From DATLLJ01 sp965229885 (GTDB lineage: Bacteria; Acidobacteriota; Vicinamibacteria; Vicinamibacterales; CAVVIG01), in the NCBI GenBank assembly GCA_965229885.1, contig CBDDJX010000002.1, forward strand, positions 372,001-436,000: a stretch of DNA of 64,000 nucleotides, given 5' to 3'. Shown here one piece after another: positions 42,349 through 51,239 of the stretch. Within the stretch, counting starts at the first letter, position 1, and each line of letters begins with the position of its first letter. The notes beneath the pieces were generated by a model. The model had not been told where the DNA came from, ran no database searches, and worked only from the letters and a program-made list of their open reading frames with translations. A program made the position numbers and the translations under genes.

Positions 42349-43736
42349 CAGGCCGGTACCTCTCCGAGCATCGCCCGCACGTCGACGACTTCGCCCGCAA
42401 TGGCGGCGGCCGCGACCATCGCCGGGCTCATCAGCAGCGTCCGCCCGGTGGGGCTGCCCTGGCGTCCCTTGAAATTCCGGTTCGACGAAGACGCGCAGAT
42501 CTGCCGGCCCTCGAGCTTGTCGGTGTTCATGCCCAGACACATCGAGCAGCCGGCGCCGCGCCACTCGAAGCCGGCCTCCATGAACACCTCGTGCAGCCCC
42601 CGCGCTTCGGCCGCGTGCCGGACGGCCTGCGAACCCGGGACGACCAGCGCTTTGACGTGCGGCGCGACGTGGTGCCCGCGCACGACGCGCGCAGCCGCTT
42701 CGAGATCCGATAACCGCCCGTTGGTGCACGATCCGATGAATGCGACGTCGATCTTCGTGCCTTCCACGCGACTGCCGGGGTGGAAGCCCATGAACGCGAA
42801 CGCTTCGTCGGAGGGGTTGCCGGCGATCGGTTCCGATACGCTCACCGACTGCCCGGGATTGATGCCCCAGGTGACGGTGGGCTCGATTGACGCGGCGTCG
42901 AACGTGACGCGGTCGTCGTACGAAGCACGGCGTTCGGATGCGATCTGCCGCCACCAGGCAACGGCGCGGTCGAATACCTCGCCGGATGGCGCGTAGGGCC
43001 GGCCGCGCAAAAACTCAAACGTCGTGTCGTCGGGGTTGACGTAGCCGGCGCGCGCGCCGCCCTCGATAGACATGTTGCAGACCGTCATGCGCTCGTCGAT
43101 GGTCATCGCGTCGATCGTGCTGCCGCCGTATTCGTAGGCGAAGCCGACGCCCCCGTCGACGCCGAGGCGGCGGATGATCGTGAGGATCACGTCCTTGGCG
43201 TACACGCCAGGCGCCAGGCGTCCGTTGACGTCGATCCGCCGCACGTTCAGCGGATCGAGCGCCAGGCACTGCGAGGCCAGCACGTCGCGGACCTGCGAGG
43301 TGCCAATGCCGAAGGCGAGCGCCCCGAGCGCGCCGTGCGTCGACGTGTGGCTGTCGCCGCACGCGATCGTCATGCCAGGCTGCGTCAGTCCGAGCTCCGG
43401 TCCGATCACGTGCACGATTCCCTGGTTGTCGCTGTCGGGCGTCCACAGGGGGATGCCCGCTTCACGGCAGTTCCGCTCAAGCACCGTCGTCATTTCCTCG
43501 GCCATCAGATCGAGGAAGGGCCGCTCGCGCGAACTGGTCGGCACGATGTGGTCGACGGTCCCGAATGTGCGGTTCGGGTACGCGACCTTCCATCCCAGCT
43601 GCCGGAGCATATCGAAGGCCTGCGGTGTCGTCACTTCGTGCACGAGGTGCAGGCCGACGAACAGCTGCGTCTGTCCGCTCGGCAGCTTTCGCACGGTGTG
43701 TGCGTCCCACACCTTCTGAAACAGTGTCTGGGCCAT
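42348..43736 (-). CDS. leuC: 3-isopropylmalate dehydratase large subunit
   Basis: A 462-residue 4Fe-4S enzyme. The cluster cysteines are in VAFIGSCTNGRLSDLEAAAR and GAGCSMCLGMNTDKLEGR. Active-site blocks TFGTVDHIVPTSSRERPFLD, IACGDSHTSTHGALGALAFG and SSSNRNFKGRQGSPTGRTLL are present. ATG 43736 starts at AQTLFQKVWDAH; the 29 upstream codons are non-homologous. It is coupled to leuD by an ATGA overlap. Confidence 0.93.
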   Translation of the reverse strand: MAQTLFQKVWDAHTVRKLPSGQTQLFVGLHLVHEVTTPQAFDMLRQLGWKVAYPNRTFGTVDHIVPTSSRERPFLDLMAEEMTTVLERNCREAGIPLWTPDSDNQGIVHVIGPELGLTQPGMTIACGDSHTSTHGALGALAFGIGTSQVRDVLASQCLALDPLNVRRIDVNGRLAPGVYAKDVILTIIRRLGVDGGVGFAYEYGGSTIDAMTIDERMTVCNMSIEGGARAGYVNPDDTTFEFLRGRPYAPSGEVFDRAVAWWRQIASERRASYDDRVTFDAASIEPTVTWGINPGQSVSVSEPIAGNPSDEAFAFMGFHPGSRVEGTKIDVAFIGSCTNGRLSDLEAAARVVRGHHVAPHVKALVVPGSQAVRHAAEARGLHEVFMEAGFEWRGAGCSMCLGMNTDKLEGRQICASSSNRNFKGRQGSPTGRTLLMSPAMVAAAAIAGEVVDVRAMLGEVPA

Positions 43737-43798
43737 TGGTCGTCTCCGACTAGAATAGTGCAAGCCAGCGCGCTTCGCGACCCTCGCCAAGGAGTGGC

Positions 43799-45469
43799 AT
43801 GCCTCGTCTGCGTTTTCTCTCAACCTTCAACATCGTCGTGCTCGTGAGTCTGGCGTTATTCGCGGTGTCGGGCCGCGGCCAGACGCCCGCCACAGGTCGC
43901 AGGATTCTCAGCCGGATCGCGCCGCCGGCGATCGAGCGGGGCATCAGTCCGGACCTCTCGCACGCACCAGGGACGCCGGAGACGCGGAGGCGCCGGTCCG
44001 TCCGGACGGCTTCGGGCGTCATCGATCGTGCCGGCGCCTCGGGCGCGCCCTACAGGCCGGGACGCGTGATCGTCAAGTTCAGGGAGAGCGTGTCCCCGGC
44101 CACGCGCGTATCAGCGCTCTCGGTCGTCTCCGGAAGAGCCACGATGTCGCCTCGGGCCGCGAGCCAGGACTTCGATGTCGTCGAGATTGATCGAGACGCC
44201 GAGACTGCGGCGCGCGCGTTCAGGGGCCGGCCCGACGTCGAGTACGCGCAGGCGGCGTATCGCATACGGGCCGAGCTCGTACCCAACGACCGGTTCTATT
44301 CGAGGCAGTGGAACCTGCCGTTCATCAACATGGAGACCGGTTGGGACATTCAGCCGGCCGCCGGCTCGGCGATTACGGTCGCCGTTCTCGACAGCGGCGT
44401 CGCGTTCACGCCGGCCACCGCGCAGTTTCACGCCAGGGCGTTCACCGTTGACTCACAGGGGAACATCGGCCCTCCTGGCAGCGGCGGGACGGCGTATCCG
44501 GCTCTCGGTGACATCACGCTGCAGTTCGTCGCGGCGACCGAACTCCAGCCGTTGACGCGGTTCGTGGCGCCGCACGACTTCATCTGGAATGATGCGATGC
44601 CGCTCGATTTCAGCGGCCATGGGACGCACGTGAGTGGCACCATCGGGCAGTTGACCAACAACGCAGCCGGCGGGCTGGGCGACGTCGCGAACGGCGGCGG
44701 CACGGCGGGCGTCGCCTTCAACGTCAGATTGATGCCGGTCAAAGTGATCAGCACCGCATGGGACGACATCTTCGGCTCGCCGAATTCGGGAACTGACGAT
44801 ATCGTGGCGCTTGGGATCAGGTACGCTGCGGACAATGGCGCCCAGATCATCAACATGAGCATCGGCCGGGCCGGCCCGCCCAACTGCGGCGTCAATCGAA
44901 ATCAGGACGGGTGCGCGCCGGCCATCGAAGACGCCATCAGATATGCCGTGGCAAAAGGATGTTTCATCGCCATCGCCGGCGGCAATTCTTTCGACAGCGG
45001 CAACGAAACGGAGGTCATCGCGGAGATCGCGTCGCGTGTTCCTGGCGCCGTTTCGGTGGCCGCCGTGAACAGGAACAAAGGACATACGTTCTATTCGACT
45101 ACCGGGACGTATGTCGAGCTTGCTGCGCCGGGCGGCGAGTTCGGGCGCTTCGGTAGCACCGGTGGCATCCTGCAGCAGACACTCGACCTCGACCTGGTCG
45201 AAACGTTCGATCTTCCGCCATCGCAGTTTGTCCGCCCGCGCTTCGATTCGCTGGCCTACTACTACTTCATCGGGACGTCGCAAGCCACGCCTCACGTTGC
45301 TGGTCTCGCCGCGATGTTGATGCAACAGGGCATCACGAATCCGGCTGCGATCGAGGCCGCGCTCGAGCGATTCGCCACCGATCTCGGCCCCGCTGGGCGT
45401 GATTCCTCCTTCGGCTTCGGCCTCGTCGACGCCAGGGCCACGCTGCGCGGACTGGGGCTCGCGAAGTGA
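43799..45469 (+). CDS. Subtilisin-like (S8) serine peptidase, exported
   Basis: A 556-residue exported protease. It has a signal peptide (VVLVSLALFAVSGRG) and an inhibitor-like prodomain (about 30-155, including RPGRVIVKFRESVSPATRV). The S8 domain has Asp in ITVAVLDSGVA, His in FSGHGTHVSGTIG and Ser in GTSQATPHVAGLAAML. The triad is complete; the usual GTSMA is GTSQA. It is followed, with GTGA overlap, by a beta-barrel protein and then an S9 peptidase, forming a secreted proteolysis operon. Confidence 0.88.
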   Translation: MPRLRFLSTFNIVVLVSLALFAVSGRGQTPATGRRILSRIAPPAIERGISPDLSHAPGTPETRRRRSVRTASGVIDRAGASGAPYRPGRVIVKFRESVSPATRVSALSVVSGRATMSPRAASQDFDVVEIDRDAETAARAFRGRPDVEYAQAAYRIRAELVPNDRFYSRQWNLPFINMETGWDIQPAAGSAITVAVLDSGVAFTPATAQFHARAFTVDSQGNIGPPGSGGTAYPALGDITLQFVAATELQPLTRFVAPHDFIWNDAMPLDFSGHGTHVSGTIGQLTNNAAGGLGDVANGGGTAGVAFNVRLMPVKVISTAWDDIFGSPNSGTDDIVALGIRYAADNGAQIINMSIGRAGPPNCGVNRNQDGCAPAIEDAIRYAVAKGCFIAIAGGNSFDSGNETEVIAEIASRVPGAVSVAAVNRNKGHTFYSTTGTYVELAAPGGEFGRFGSTGGILQQTLDLDLVETFDLPPSQFVRPRFDSLAYYYFIGTSQATPHVAGLAAMLMQQGITNPAAIEAALERFATDLGPAGRDSSFGFGLVDARATLRGLGLAK

Positions 45470-46119
45470 AGATGACAATAATGGCCGCGCTTCTGTGTAC
45501 CCTCGCCGTGACCGCGCCCGTGTCCGGCCAGACTCGTCGGTCGCCGCCCAGACGGAACGACGCACCGGCCGTCTGGCTGCGGCCTTTCTTCCTTGTTGCC
45601 GGGCAGAGTTTCTCGGCGCGCAAGACGTTCGAAACGGTCTTCGGCACATCGTTCCAGCCGTTCTGGGGTGGTGGGCTCGACGTCGCTTTCAGGAACGGCT
45701 TCTATGTCGACGTGACCGCGTCACGGTTCAAGAAGACCGGCGAACGCGCATTCTTTTTCGAGGAGCAGGGGCACAGGCTCGGCATTCCGCTCACCGCGAC
45801 GTTGACGCCGCTCGAGGTGACGGCCGGCGGCCGGTTCAGAGTGTCACCGCGGCTGTTTCCGTACGTAGGCGCCGGCGTCGGATCGTACCACTACCAGGAA
45901 ACGTCCGAGTTCGAGGACGAGCCTTTCGACACGCGCCATGTCGGCTATCTCGTCGTCGGCGGCGCCGAGTTTCGCCTCAGTCGTTGGATCGCAGTGAGCG
46001 GTGACGCGCAGTACACACGCGTGTCCGGCATCATCGGAAGCGGCGGCGTTTCGAAAGAAGCGGGTGAGAGCGACCTAGGGGGAACCGCCTGGCGCTTCCG
46101 GGCGATCATCGGTCGCTGA
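45466..46119 (+). CDS. Outer-membrane beta-barrel protein
   Basis: A 217-residue protein with a signal peptide (MAALLCTLAVTAPVSGQT) and alternating beta-strands with aromatic ends (GGGLDVAFRNGFYVDVTASR, FPYVGAGVGSYHYQETS, WRFRAIIGR), like OmpA/OmpW-type small barrels. GTG 45466 overlaps the S8 stop; ATG 45472 is the alternative start. No specific function is recognised. It sits between two exported peptidases and may anchor or export their products. Confidence 0.7.
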   Translation: MKMTIMAALLCTLAVTAPVSGQTRRSPPRRNDAPAVWLRPFFLVAGQSFSARKTFETVFGTSFQPFWGGGLDVAFRNGFYVDVTASRFKKTGERAFFFEEQGHRLGIPLTATLTPLEVTAGGRFRVSPRLFPYVGAGVGSYHYQETSEFEDEPFDTRHVGYLVVGGAEFRLSRWIAVSGDAQYTRVSGIIGSGGVSKEAGESDLGGTAWRFRAIIGR

Positions 46120-46121
46120 TC

Positions 46122-48299
46122 ATGCAGAGATGGGGCATCGCGCTCCCTGTCAATGCTGTCATCGCGGTCCTGTCGGCCGCGCTCCTGGCGCAGGACCGTC
46201 TCAAGACCATGCCCGGGTACGAGCAGTACCAGAGGATGGCGCCCCAGATTCCCACCGCTTTGAAATCAGGTTCGCTCGCGGCGACCTGGACGGACGGCGG
46301 CAAGTCCATTGAATACACACGAGAGGGCAAGCGGTATCGATTCGACCTCGCGTCGCGCCAGACGATCGACCTCGGGACGCCGGACGACGGGCAGATCGGA
46401 CAAGGACCGCCTCGACAGCCTCCGCAAGGCCGGCCCGAGCGCGGGAGGCAGTTCGCATCCGCGACGTCACCCGACGATCGGCTGAACGCCTTCTACAAAG
46501 ACCGCAACCTGTGGCTGAGCGCCGCCGACGGCACGAACGAAATTGCGATCACGACCGATGGCTCACTGGCGTCGCGCGTGAAATACGGCACTGCGAGTTG
46601 GGTGTACGGCGAGGAACTCGAACAGCAGACCGCCATGTGGTGGTCGCCTGACAGCCGCAAGATCGCGTACTACCGCTTCGACGAGAAGCAAGTCCCAGAC
46701 TATTACGTCTCGGTCGACCAGACGCGCCTGCAGAGCGCGATCGACACGGAGGCGTATCCAAAATCCGGCGTGCCGAATCCGATCGTCGATCTGTTCGTCT
46801 ACGATGTCGCGGCCCGGCGGTCGATCAGGATCGACGTTCGCGACGGGAAGCCGTTCGACGACGCCGTCGTCGGGCATTACGTCTACCACGTCGCGTGGTC
46901 GCCAGACGGCCGAGAACTGCTGTTCTTCCGCACAAACCGTCATCAAAACGTGATGGAGGTGACGGCGGCGAATCCGGCGACAGGCGCGTGCCGCGTGATT
47001 CTTCGTGAGGAATGGCCGACCGGCTGGGTCAACGACCAGCCGCGCCTGGTGTTCCTGCCCGATGGCCATCGGTTCATCTGGGAGTCGCAGCGGAACGGCT
47101 GGGACAATTTCTACTTGTACGATCTCGCTGGCAGGCTCGTTGCCCCGCTGACGACGCACACGACGTTCGAAGTGGGCACGCTGATTAAGGTCGATGCGGA
47201 TGCCGGCGTCGTCTTCTACGCAGCGCGCGACGGCGACAACTTCCTGAAAGTCCAGCTGCATCGGGTCGGGCTCGACGGCAAAGGCGAGCGCCGACTGACC
47301 GATCCCGCGTTCCATCACAGCGTCGGCGCGTGTCTCAGCGGCGCCGGTCCGCGCATCGGTCAGCCCGGGTTTGCCGCGCCATGCGGCATCTCGCCGGACA
47401 GCAAGTATTTCATCGACGTCTACCAGACGCACGACACGCCGCCGGCCACGCGCATCGTCGACGCCGCTCGCGGCTCGATCCTGGCGGAGGTCGCCCGAAG
47501 CGACACGACGAAGTTCGCTGAGCTGGGCCTGAGGAAGGCCGAGATGTTTTCGTACACCGCTGCCGACGGCAAGACCACGCTGCGCGGTCTGATTCAGTTC
47601 CCGTCGACGTTTGATCCGAGCAGGAAATATCCCGTACTCGTCAATGTGTACGGCGGACCGGAATCCGCCACGAACACGTCGCGCGAAACGTTCGTGACGC
47701 CGAGCACGCGCGCGGAGTACGGCTTCCTCGTGCTGAATCTCGACTCGCGCGCGGTGCCCGGTATGGGCAAGCGGATGCTCGACTCGATGTACATGAAGCT
47801 CGGTCAGACGGACGTCGACGACATCGCGAATGGCGTCAGGGCGTTGTGGGGCCGGCCGTACTTCGACAAGACGCGGGTCGGGATCCTGGGTACTTCGTAC
47901 GGCGGGTACGTCGCGGCGCTGGCGCTGCTCCGGCATCCCGGCGTGTTCGCGGCCGCGTCCGCTTCGTCGCCGCCCACCGATTGGCGGAATTACGACACCA
48001 TCTATACGGAGCGGTACATGCGGACTCCCCTGGAAAACGCCTCGGGCTACGATGCCGGCAGCGCGATGCAGTACGCGCAGTCGCTCGAAGGCCGGTTACT
48101 GCTCTACTACGGCACGGCCGACAACAACGTGCATCCCTCGAATACGCTGCAGCTCGTTGAGGCGCTTCAACGGGCGGGAAAGAGCTTCGATCTGCAGGTA
48201 GGCCCGGATCAGGGCCACGGCGCCGTGAACGCGGATCGAATGATGGAGTTCTTCATCGACGCTCTGGTACTGAATCCCCGGAAGCGTGTCGAGCCATAA
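46122..48299 (+). CDS. S9 family (dipeptidyl-peptidase IV-like) exported peptidase
   Basis: A 725-residue protein. It has an N-terminal signal segment and a beta-propeller (about 40-480) with MWWSPDSRKIAYYRFDEKQV and DNFYLYDLAGRLVAPLTTHT. The alpha/beta-hydrolase domain has the nucleophile in VGILGTSYGGYVAALALL, Asp near LLYYGTADNNVHPS and His in VGPDQGHGAVN. The triad is complete. It likely releases dipeptides from peptides generated by the neighbouring S8 peptidase. A hairpin follows 17 bases after the stop. Confidence 0.88.
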   Translation: MQRWGIALPVNAVIAVLSAALLAQDRLKTMPGYEQYQRMAPQIPTALKSGSLAATWTDGGKSIEYTREGKRYRFDLASRQTIDLGTPDDGQIGQGPPRQPPQGRPERGRQFASATSPDDRLNAFYKDRNLWLSAADGTNEIAITTDGSLASRVKYGTASWVYGEELEQQTAMWWSPDSRKIAYYRFDEKQVPDYYVSVDQTRLQSAIDTEAYPKSGVPNPIVDLFVYDVAARRSIRIDVRDGKPFDDAVVGHYVYHVAWSPDGRELLFFRTNRHQNVMEVTAANPATGACRVILREEWPTGWVNDQPRLVFLPDGHRFIWESQRNGWDNFYLYDLAGRLVAPLTTHTTFEVGTLIKVDADAGVVFYAARDGDNFLKVQLHRVGLDGKGERRLTDPAFHHSVGACLSGAGPRIGQPGFAAPCGISPDSKYFIDVYQTHDTPPATRIVDAARGSILAEVARSDTTKFAELGLRKAEMFSYTAADGKTTLRGLIQFPSTFDPSRKYPVLVNVYGGPESATNTSRETFVTPSTRAEYGFLVLNLDSRAVPGMGKRMLDSMYMKLGQTDVDDIANGVRALWGRPYFDKTRVGILGTSYGGYVAALALLRHPGVFAAASASSPPTDWRNYDTIYTERYMRTPLENASGYDAGSAMQYAQSLEGRLLLYYGTADNNVHPSNTLQLVEALQRAGKSFDLQVGPDQGHGAVNADRMMEFFIDALVLNPRKRVEP

Positions 48300-48315
48300 G
48301 TAAGTGTTACCGGGC

Positions 48316-48331
48316 GGCGCGTCGTCGCGCC
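48316..48331 (+). terminator. Candidate terminator hairpin after S9 peptidase
   Basis: GGCGCG and CGCGCC flank a TCGT loop, followed by catattt. It lies 17 bases past the stop at 48299. The tail is AT-rich but not a pure T tract. Confidence 0.5.
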
Positions 48332-48371
48332 ATATTTGGTGTTACCGACGGGGAGAGGTCTTTGAGCGACA

Positions 48372-48416
48372 GGGCCGCGGAGACCCGCGCGGTCTTTGCG
48401 TGTGTCTCCGCGGCCC
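48372..48416. repeat. 13-bp perfect inverted repeat
   Basis: GGGCCGCGGAGAC (48372-48384) is perfectly complementary to GTCTCCGCGGCCC (48404-48416) across a 19-base loop. It lies just before the truncated permease gene. Without a T tract it is more like a dispersed palindrome than a terminator. Confidence 0.7.
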
Positions 48417-48439
48417 CCGCCGTCGAGGGCACCAGCCCG

Positions 48440-48770
48440 CGCCGAAGCTGATGGCATCTCGCTAAGGCTCTGGGACTTTCTCTTTTACGTCTCGTTCGGC
48501 TTCGTGGTGACGCGGGCGGTGTCGATTGCCGGCGTGTTGCTGGTGTTCTGCTACCTGATCGTGCCCTCGGTTGGCGCGATGCTCTACTCGGACCACATCG
48601 GCAAGCGTCTCGCCATTGGATGGTCGATGGGGGCCGTCGTCTCAGCCCTCGGCGTGTACCTCTCGCTGCGGCTCGACCTGCCGACCGGCGCGACGATCGT
48701 GTGTACGTTTGGCCTGGTTCTGATTATCATGGCAGCTGTGCGGGCGCTGTTTCGAGCCCGTCCAGCCTGA
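48440..48770 (+). pseudogene. Zinc/manganese-type ABC permease (ZnuB family), C-terminal remnant
   Basis: The frame encodes SLRLWDFLFYVSFGFVVTRA, VSIAGVLLVFCYLIVPSVGA, LAIGWSMGAVVSALGVYLSL and DLPTGATIVCTFGLVLIIMA, the last three helices of ABC-3 permeases. The N-terminal 60% is gone and the preceding sequence is the inverted repeat. The cognate ATPase and binding protein are absent, so this is a dead fragment. Its stop overlaps the start of the next gene (TGATG). Confidence 0.75.
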
Positions 48771-49069
48771 TGACGTGTCGCCAGTGCGGAACTGAAATCG
48801 CCGACAAGGCGATCGTGTGCTACCGGTGCGGGACGGCCACGACGGAGCCGACGTTCAGGGCGTCGGCGGTCCCAAGGTCGCGCTCCGCCATCAGCCTCGT
48901 CACCAGCGTTCTCGCGATCGTGCTGCTGGCGCTTTCCGCCCTCTACATGCAGCGCTTCGTGACGGTTGGGGCACCGAGCGCGCTGCGATGGCTGATCGTC
49001 GTCCTGGCCGTCGCGCTTGTTGCGCTTCGTGTGATCGCCCGCCGGACAAGACGCCAGGAAAAACGGTAG
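48770..49069 (+). CDS. Small zinc-ribbon membrane protein
   Basis: A 99-residue protein. Residues 3-20 form a zinc ribbon (CRQCGTEIADKAIVCYRCG). Two hydrophobic segments follow (SLVTSVLAIVLLALSALYM and ALRWLIVVLAVALVALRVIA), then a basic tail. Function unknown. The start overlaps the permease remnant stop, and bioB begins 13 bases downstream, so it may be transcribed with the biotin genes. Confidence 0.65.
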   Translation: MTCRQCGTEIADKAIVCYRCGTATTEPTFRASAVPRSRSAISLVTSVLAIVLLALSALYMQRFVTVGAPSALRWLIVVLAVALVALRVIARRTRRQEKR

Positions 49070-49081
49070 ACTCAGAAACCT

Positions 49082-50077
49082 GTGACGACCCCGCTGCGAC
49101 ACGACTGGACGCTCGCTGAGATCGAGACGATTTACACCTCGCCTCTGTCGGATCTGATCTTCCGGGCGCAGCAGGTCCAACGCGCATATCACCGCACCGA
49201 CGAGGTGCAGGGGTGCGTCCTGCTCAGCATCAAGACGGGCGGATGTCCGGAGGATTGCGCCTATTGCCCGCAGTCAGCGCACTATTCGACTGACGTCGCG
49301 AGCGAGGATCTCGTCTCCCTCGACGAAATGCGCGCCGCCGCCGCCCGCGCCAGGGCCCAGGGCGCCACGCGCTTCTGCATGGGCGCCGCCTGGCGCGCAG
49401 CCGCCGATGGCCCGGCGTTCGATCGCGTCCTGGAGATGGTGCGCGTCGTTCGAGGGCTCGGCATGGAAGCGTGCTGCACGCTCGGCATGCTGACCGACGA
49501 GCAGGCCGCCGCGCTCGGCGCCGCCGGGCTCACCGCATACAACCACAACCTGGATACGTCGCCAGAGTTCTACGGAAGCGTCATCACGACGCGGACCTAT
49601 GCCGACAGGCTGGCAACGCTCGCGCGCGTACGACAAGCCGGGATCACGGTCTGCTGCGGCGGCATCATCGGCATGGGCGAAGGCCGGAACGTGCGCTACG
49701 GCCTGCTGCAGCAGCTGGCCGCGCTCGATCCCCATCCGGAAAGTGTGCCGGTCAATCTGCTCGTCCGCGTCGCCGGCACACCGCTCGGCGATCTCCCACC
49801 CGAAGACCCGTTCGAGCTCGTTCGGACCATCGCGACGGCGCGCATCCTCATGCCGGCGTCGGTCGTCCGCCTCAGCGCGGGGCGTCTCTCCCTGTCCGAC
49901 GAAGCGCAGGCCCTCTGCTTCCTGGCCGGAGCCAACTCCGTCTTTCTCGGCGATCGCCTGTTGACCACGCCGAACCCTGACGCCGCCGACGACCAGCGAT
50001 TGCTCGGGAAGCTCGGGATGCGCTTGCGGGAACAGGTGCGGCTAGAGCCGTATCACGTGATCCATGGAGACGGGTAA
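49082..50077 (+). CDS. bioB: Biotin synthase
   Basis: A radical SAM enzyme that inserts sulfur into dethiobiotin. The 331-residue protein has the radical-SAM cysteines in GGCPEDCAYCPQSAHYSTDV. It also has RFCMGAAWRAAADGPAF, MEACCTLGMLTDEQAAALG, AGLTAYNHNLDTSPEFYGS and VCCGGIIGMGEG, and the RLSAGR and FLAGANSVFLGDRLLTTPNP blocks for the second cluster and substrate. Length is normal. The start is GTG. It is the first gene of bioBFDA, overlapping bioF by 14 bases. Confidence 0.97.
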   Translation: MTTPLRHDWTLAEIETIYTSPLSDLIFRAQQVQRAYHRTDEVQGCVLLSIKTGGCPEDCAYCPQSAHYSTDVASEDLVSLDEMRAAAARARAQGATRFCMGAAWRAAADGPAFDRVLEMVRVVRGLGMEACCTLGMLTDEQAAALGAAGLTAYNHNLDTSPEFYGSVITTRTYADRLATLARVRQAGITVCCGGIIGMGEGRNVRYGLLQQLAALDPHPESVPVNLLVRVAGTPLGDLPPEDPFELVRTIATARILMPASVVRLSAGRLSLSDEAQALCFLAGANSVFLGDRLLTTPNPDAADDQRLLGKLGMRLREQVRLEPYHVIHGDG

Positions 50078-51239
50078 CCTGCTCGAACACCGTGTGCGCA
50101 GACGGCTCGCCGAGTGGGAAGCGGCCGGGCTGCTTCGCGTGCTGCGGCCGCCGGAGGGCGCCGATTTCTCCTCGAACGACTACCTGAATCTTTCGGCGCA
50201 CCCGGTCATCATCGACCGGCTCGCGCGAGCCGTCAGGCGCGAGGGGTGCGGCAGTACAGGGTCGCGCCTGCTTCGCGGCGATCGCGACGTGTTTGGAGCC
50301 GTCGAGCGGCGGTTCGCGGAGTTCAAGCGCACGGACCGCTCGCTGTACTTCTCGAGCGGCTATCTCGCCAACATCAGTGTGATGACGACGATCGCCGAGC
50401 CGGGAGACGTGGTGTTCTCGGACGAGAGGAACCACGCCAGCCTGATCGACGGCATCCGGCTGTCGGCGGCGACCCGCATCGTGTTTCCGCACCACGATGT
50501 CCGCCGCCTGGCGGAGCTTCTCGCGGAAACACCCGACGTCGTCTCCAGCGCCAGCCACCGTTTCGTCGTCGTGGAATCGCTCTTCAGCATGGACGGTGAC
50601 TTCGCGCCGCTCGCGGAGTACGCGGCGCTGTGCCGATCGGCGGGCGCGTCGCTTATCGTGGACGAAGCCCACGCGGTCGGTATCTACGGTGTGACCGGAA
50701 GCGGGCTCATCGAAGCCTCCGGTGTCGGCAACGACGTCCTTGTGTCGATCAACACGGCCGGCAAAGCGCTCGGCGTCAGCGGCGCGTTCGTCGCGGGTCC
50801 GCGCTGGGCCATCGAGTATCTGATCCAGCGGGCGCGGCCGTTTGTGTTCTCCACGGCTCCCCCCCCCGCGCTGGCCGACGCGCTCGACGCAAGCCTCGAC
50901 GTCATCGCGGCCGAACCAGAGCGTCGAGAGCGTCTGACGTCGCGCGTCCGTCACGTGCGCGATCGGCTCGCACGCGCCGGCATCAGCGTACCAGTCGCAG
51001 GGTCGCAGATTATTCCCATCGCGATCGGCGACAACGACCGCGCGGTCGCGGTGGCGCTCGCGCTTCAGGCCGACGGGTTCGACGTTCGCGCCATTCGACC
51101 GCCAAGCGTCCCGCCCGGCTCCGCGCGGCTCCGCGTCTCGGTCAACGCGGCATTGTCAGACGAGACCATCGAGCGCTTCGGAGTGTCGCTCGCGACCGCG
51201 CTCAAGGAGGTCGGCCTCTGCTTCGCGGGATCTTCGTAG
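50064..51239 (+). CDS. bioF: 8-amino-7-oxononanoate synthase
   Basis: A PLP enzyme joining pimeloyl-ACP/CoA and alanine. The 391-residue protein has SNDYLNLSAHPVIIDRLARA, GCGSTGSRLLRGDRDVFGAV, LIVDEAHAVGIYGVTGSGL and the PLP lysine in SINTAGKALGVSGAFVAG. ATG 50064 lies within the last codons of bioB. The C-terminal part overlaps the probable bioD start by about 20 bases. It is full-length. Confidence 0.95.
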   Translation: METGNLLEHRVRRRLAEWEAAGLLRVLRPPEGADFSSNDYLNLSAHPVIIDRLARAVRREGCGSTGSRLLRGDRDVFGAVERRFAEFKRTDRSLYFSSGYLANISVMTTIAEPGDVVFSDERNHASLIDGIRLSAATRIVFPHHDVRRLAELLAETPDVVSSASHRFVVVESLFSMDGDFAPLAEYAALCRSAGASLIVDEAHAVGIYGVTGSGLIEASGVGNDVLVSINTAGKALGVSGAFVAGPRWAIEYLIQRARPFVFSTAPPPALADALDASLDVIAAEPERRERLTSRVRHVRDRLARAGISVPVAGSQIIPIAIGDNDRAVAVALALQADGFDVRAIRPPSVPPGSARLRVSVNAALSDETIERFGVSLATALKEVGLCFAGSS

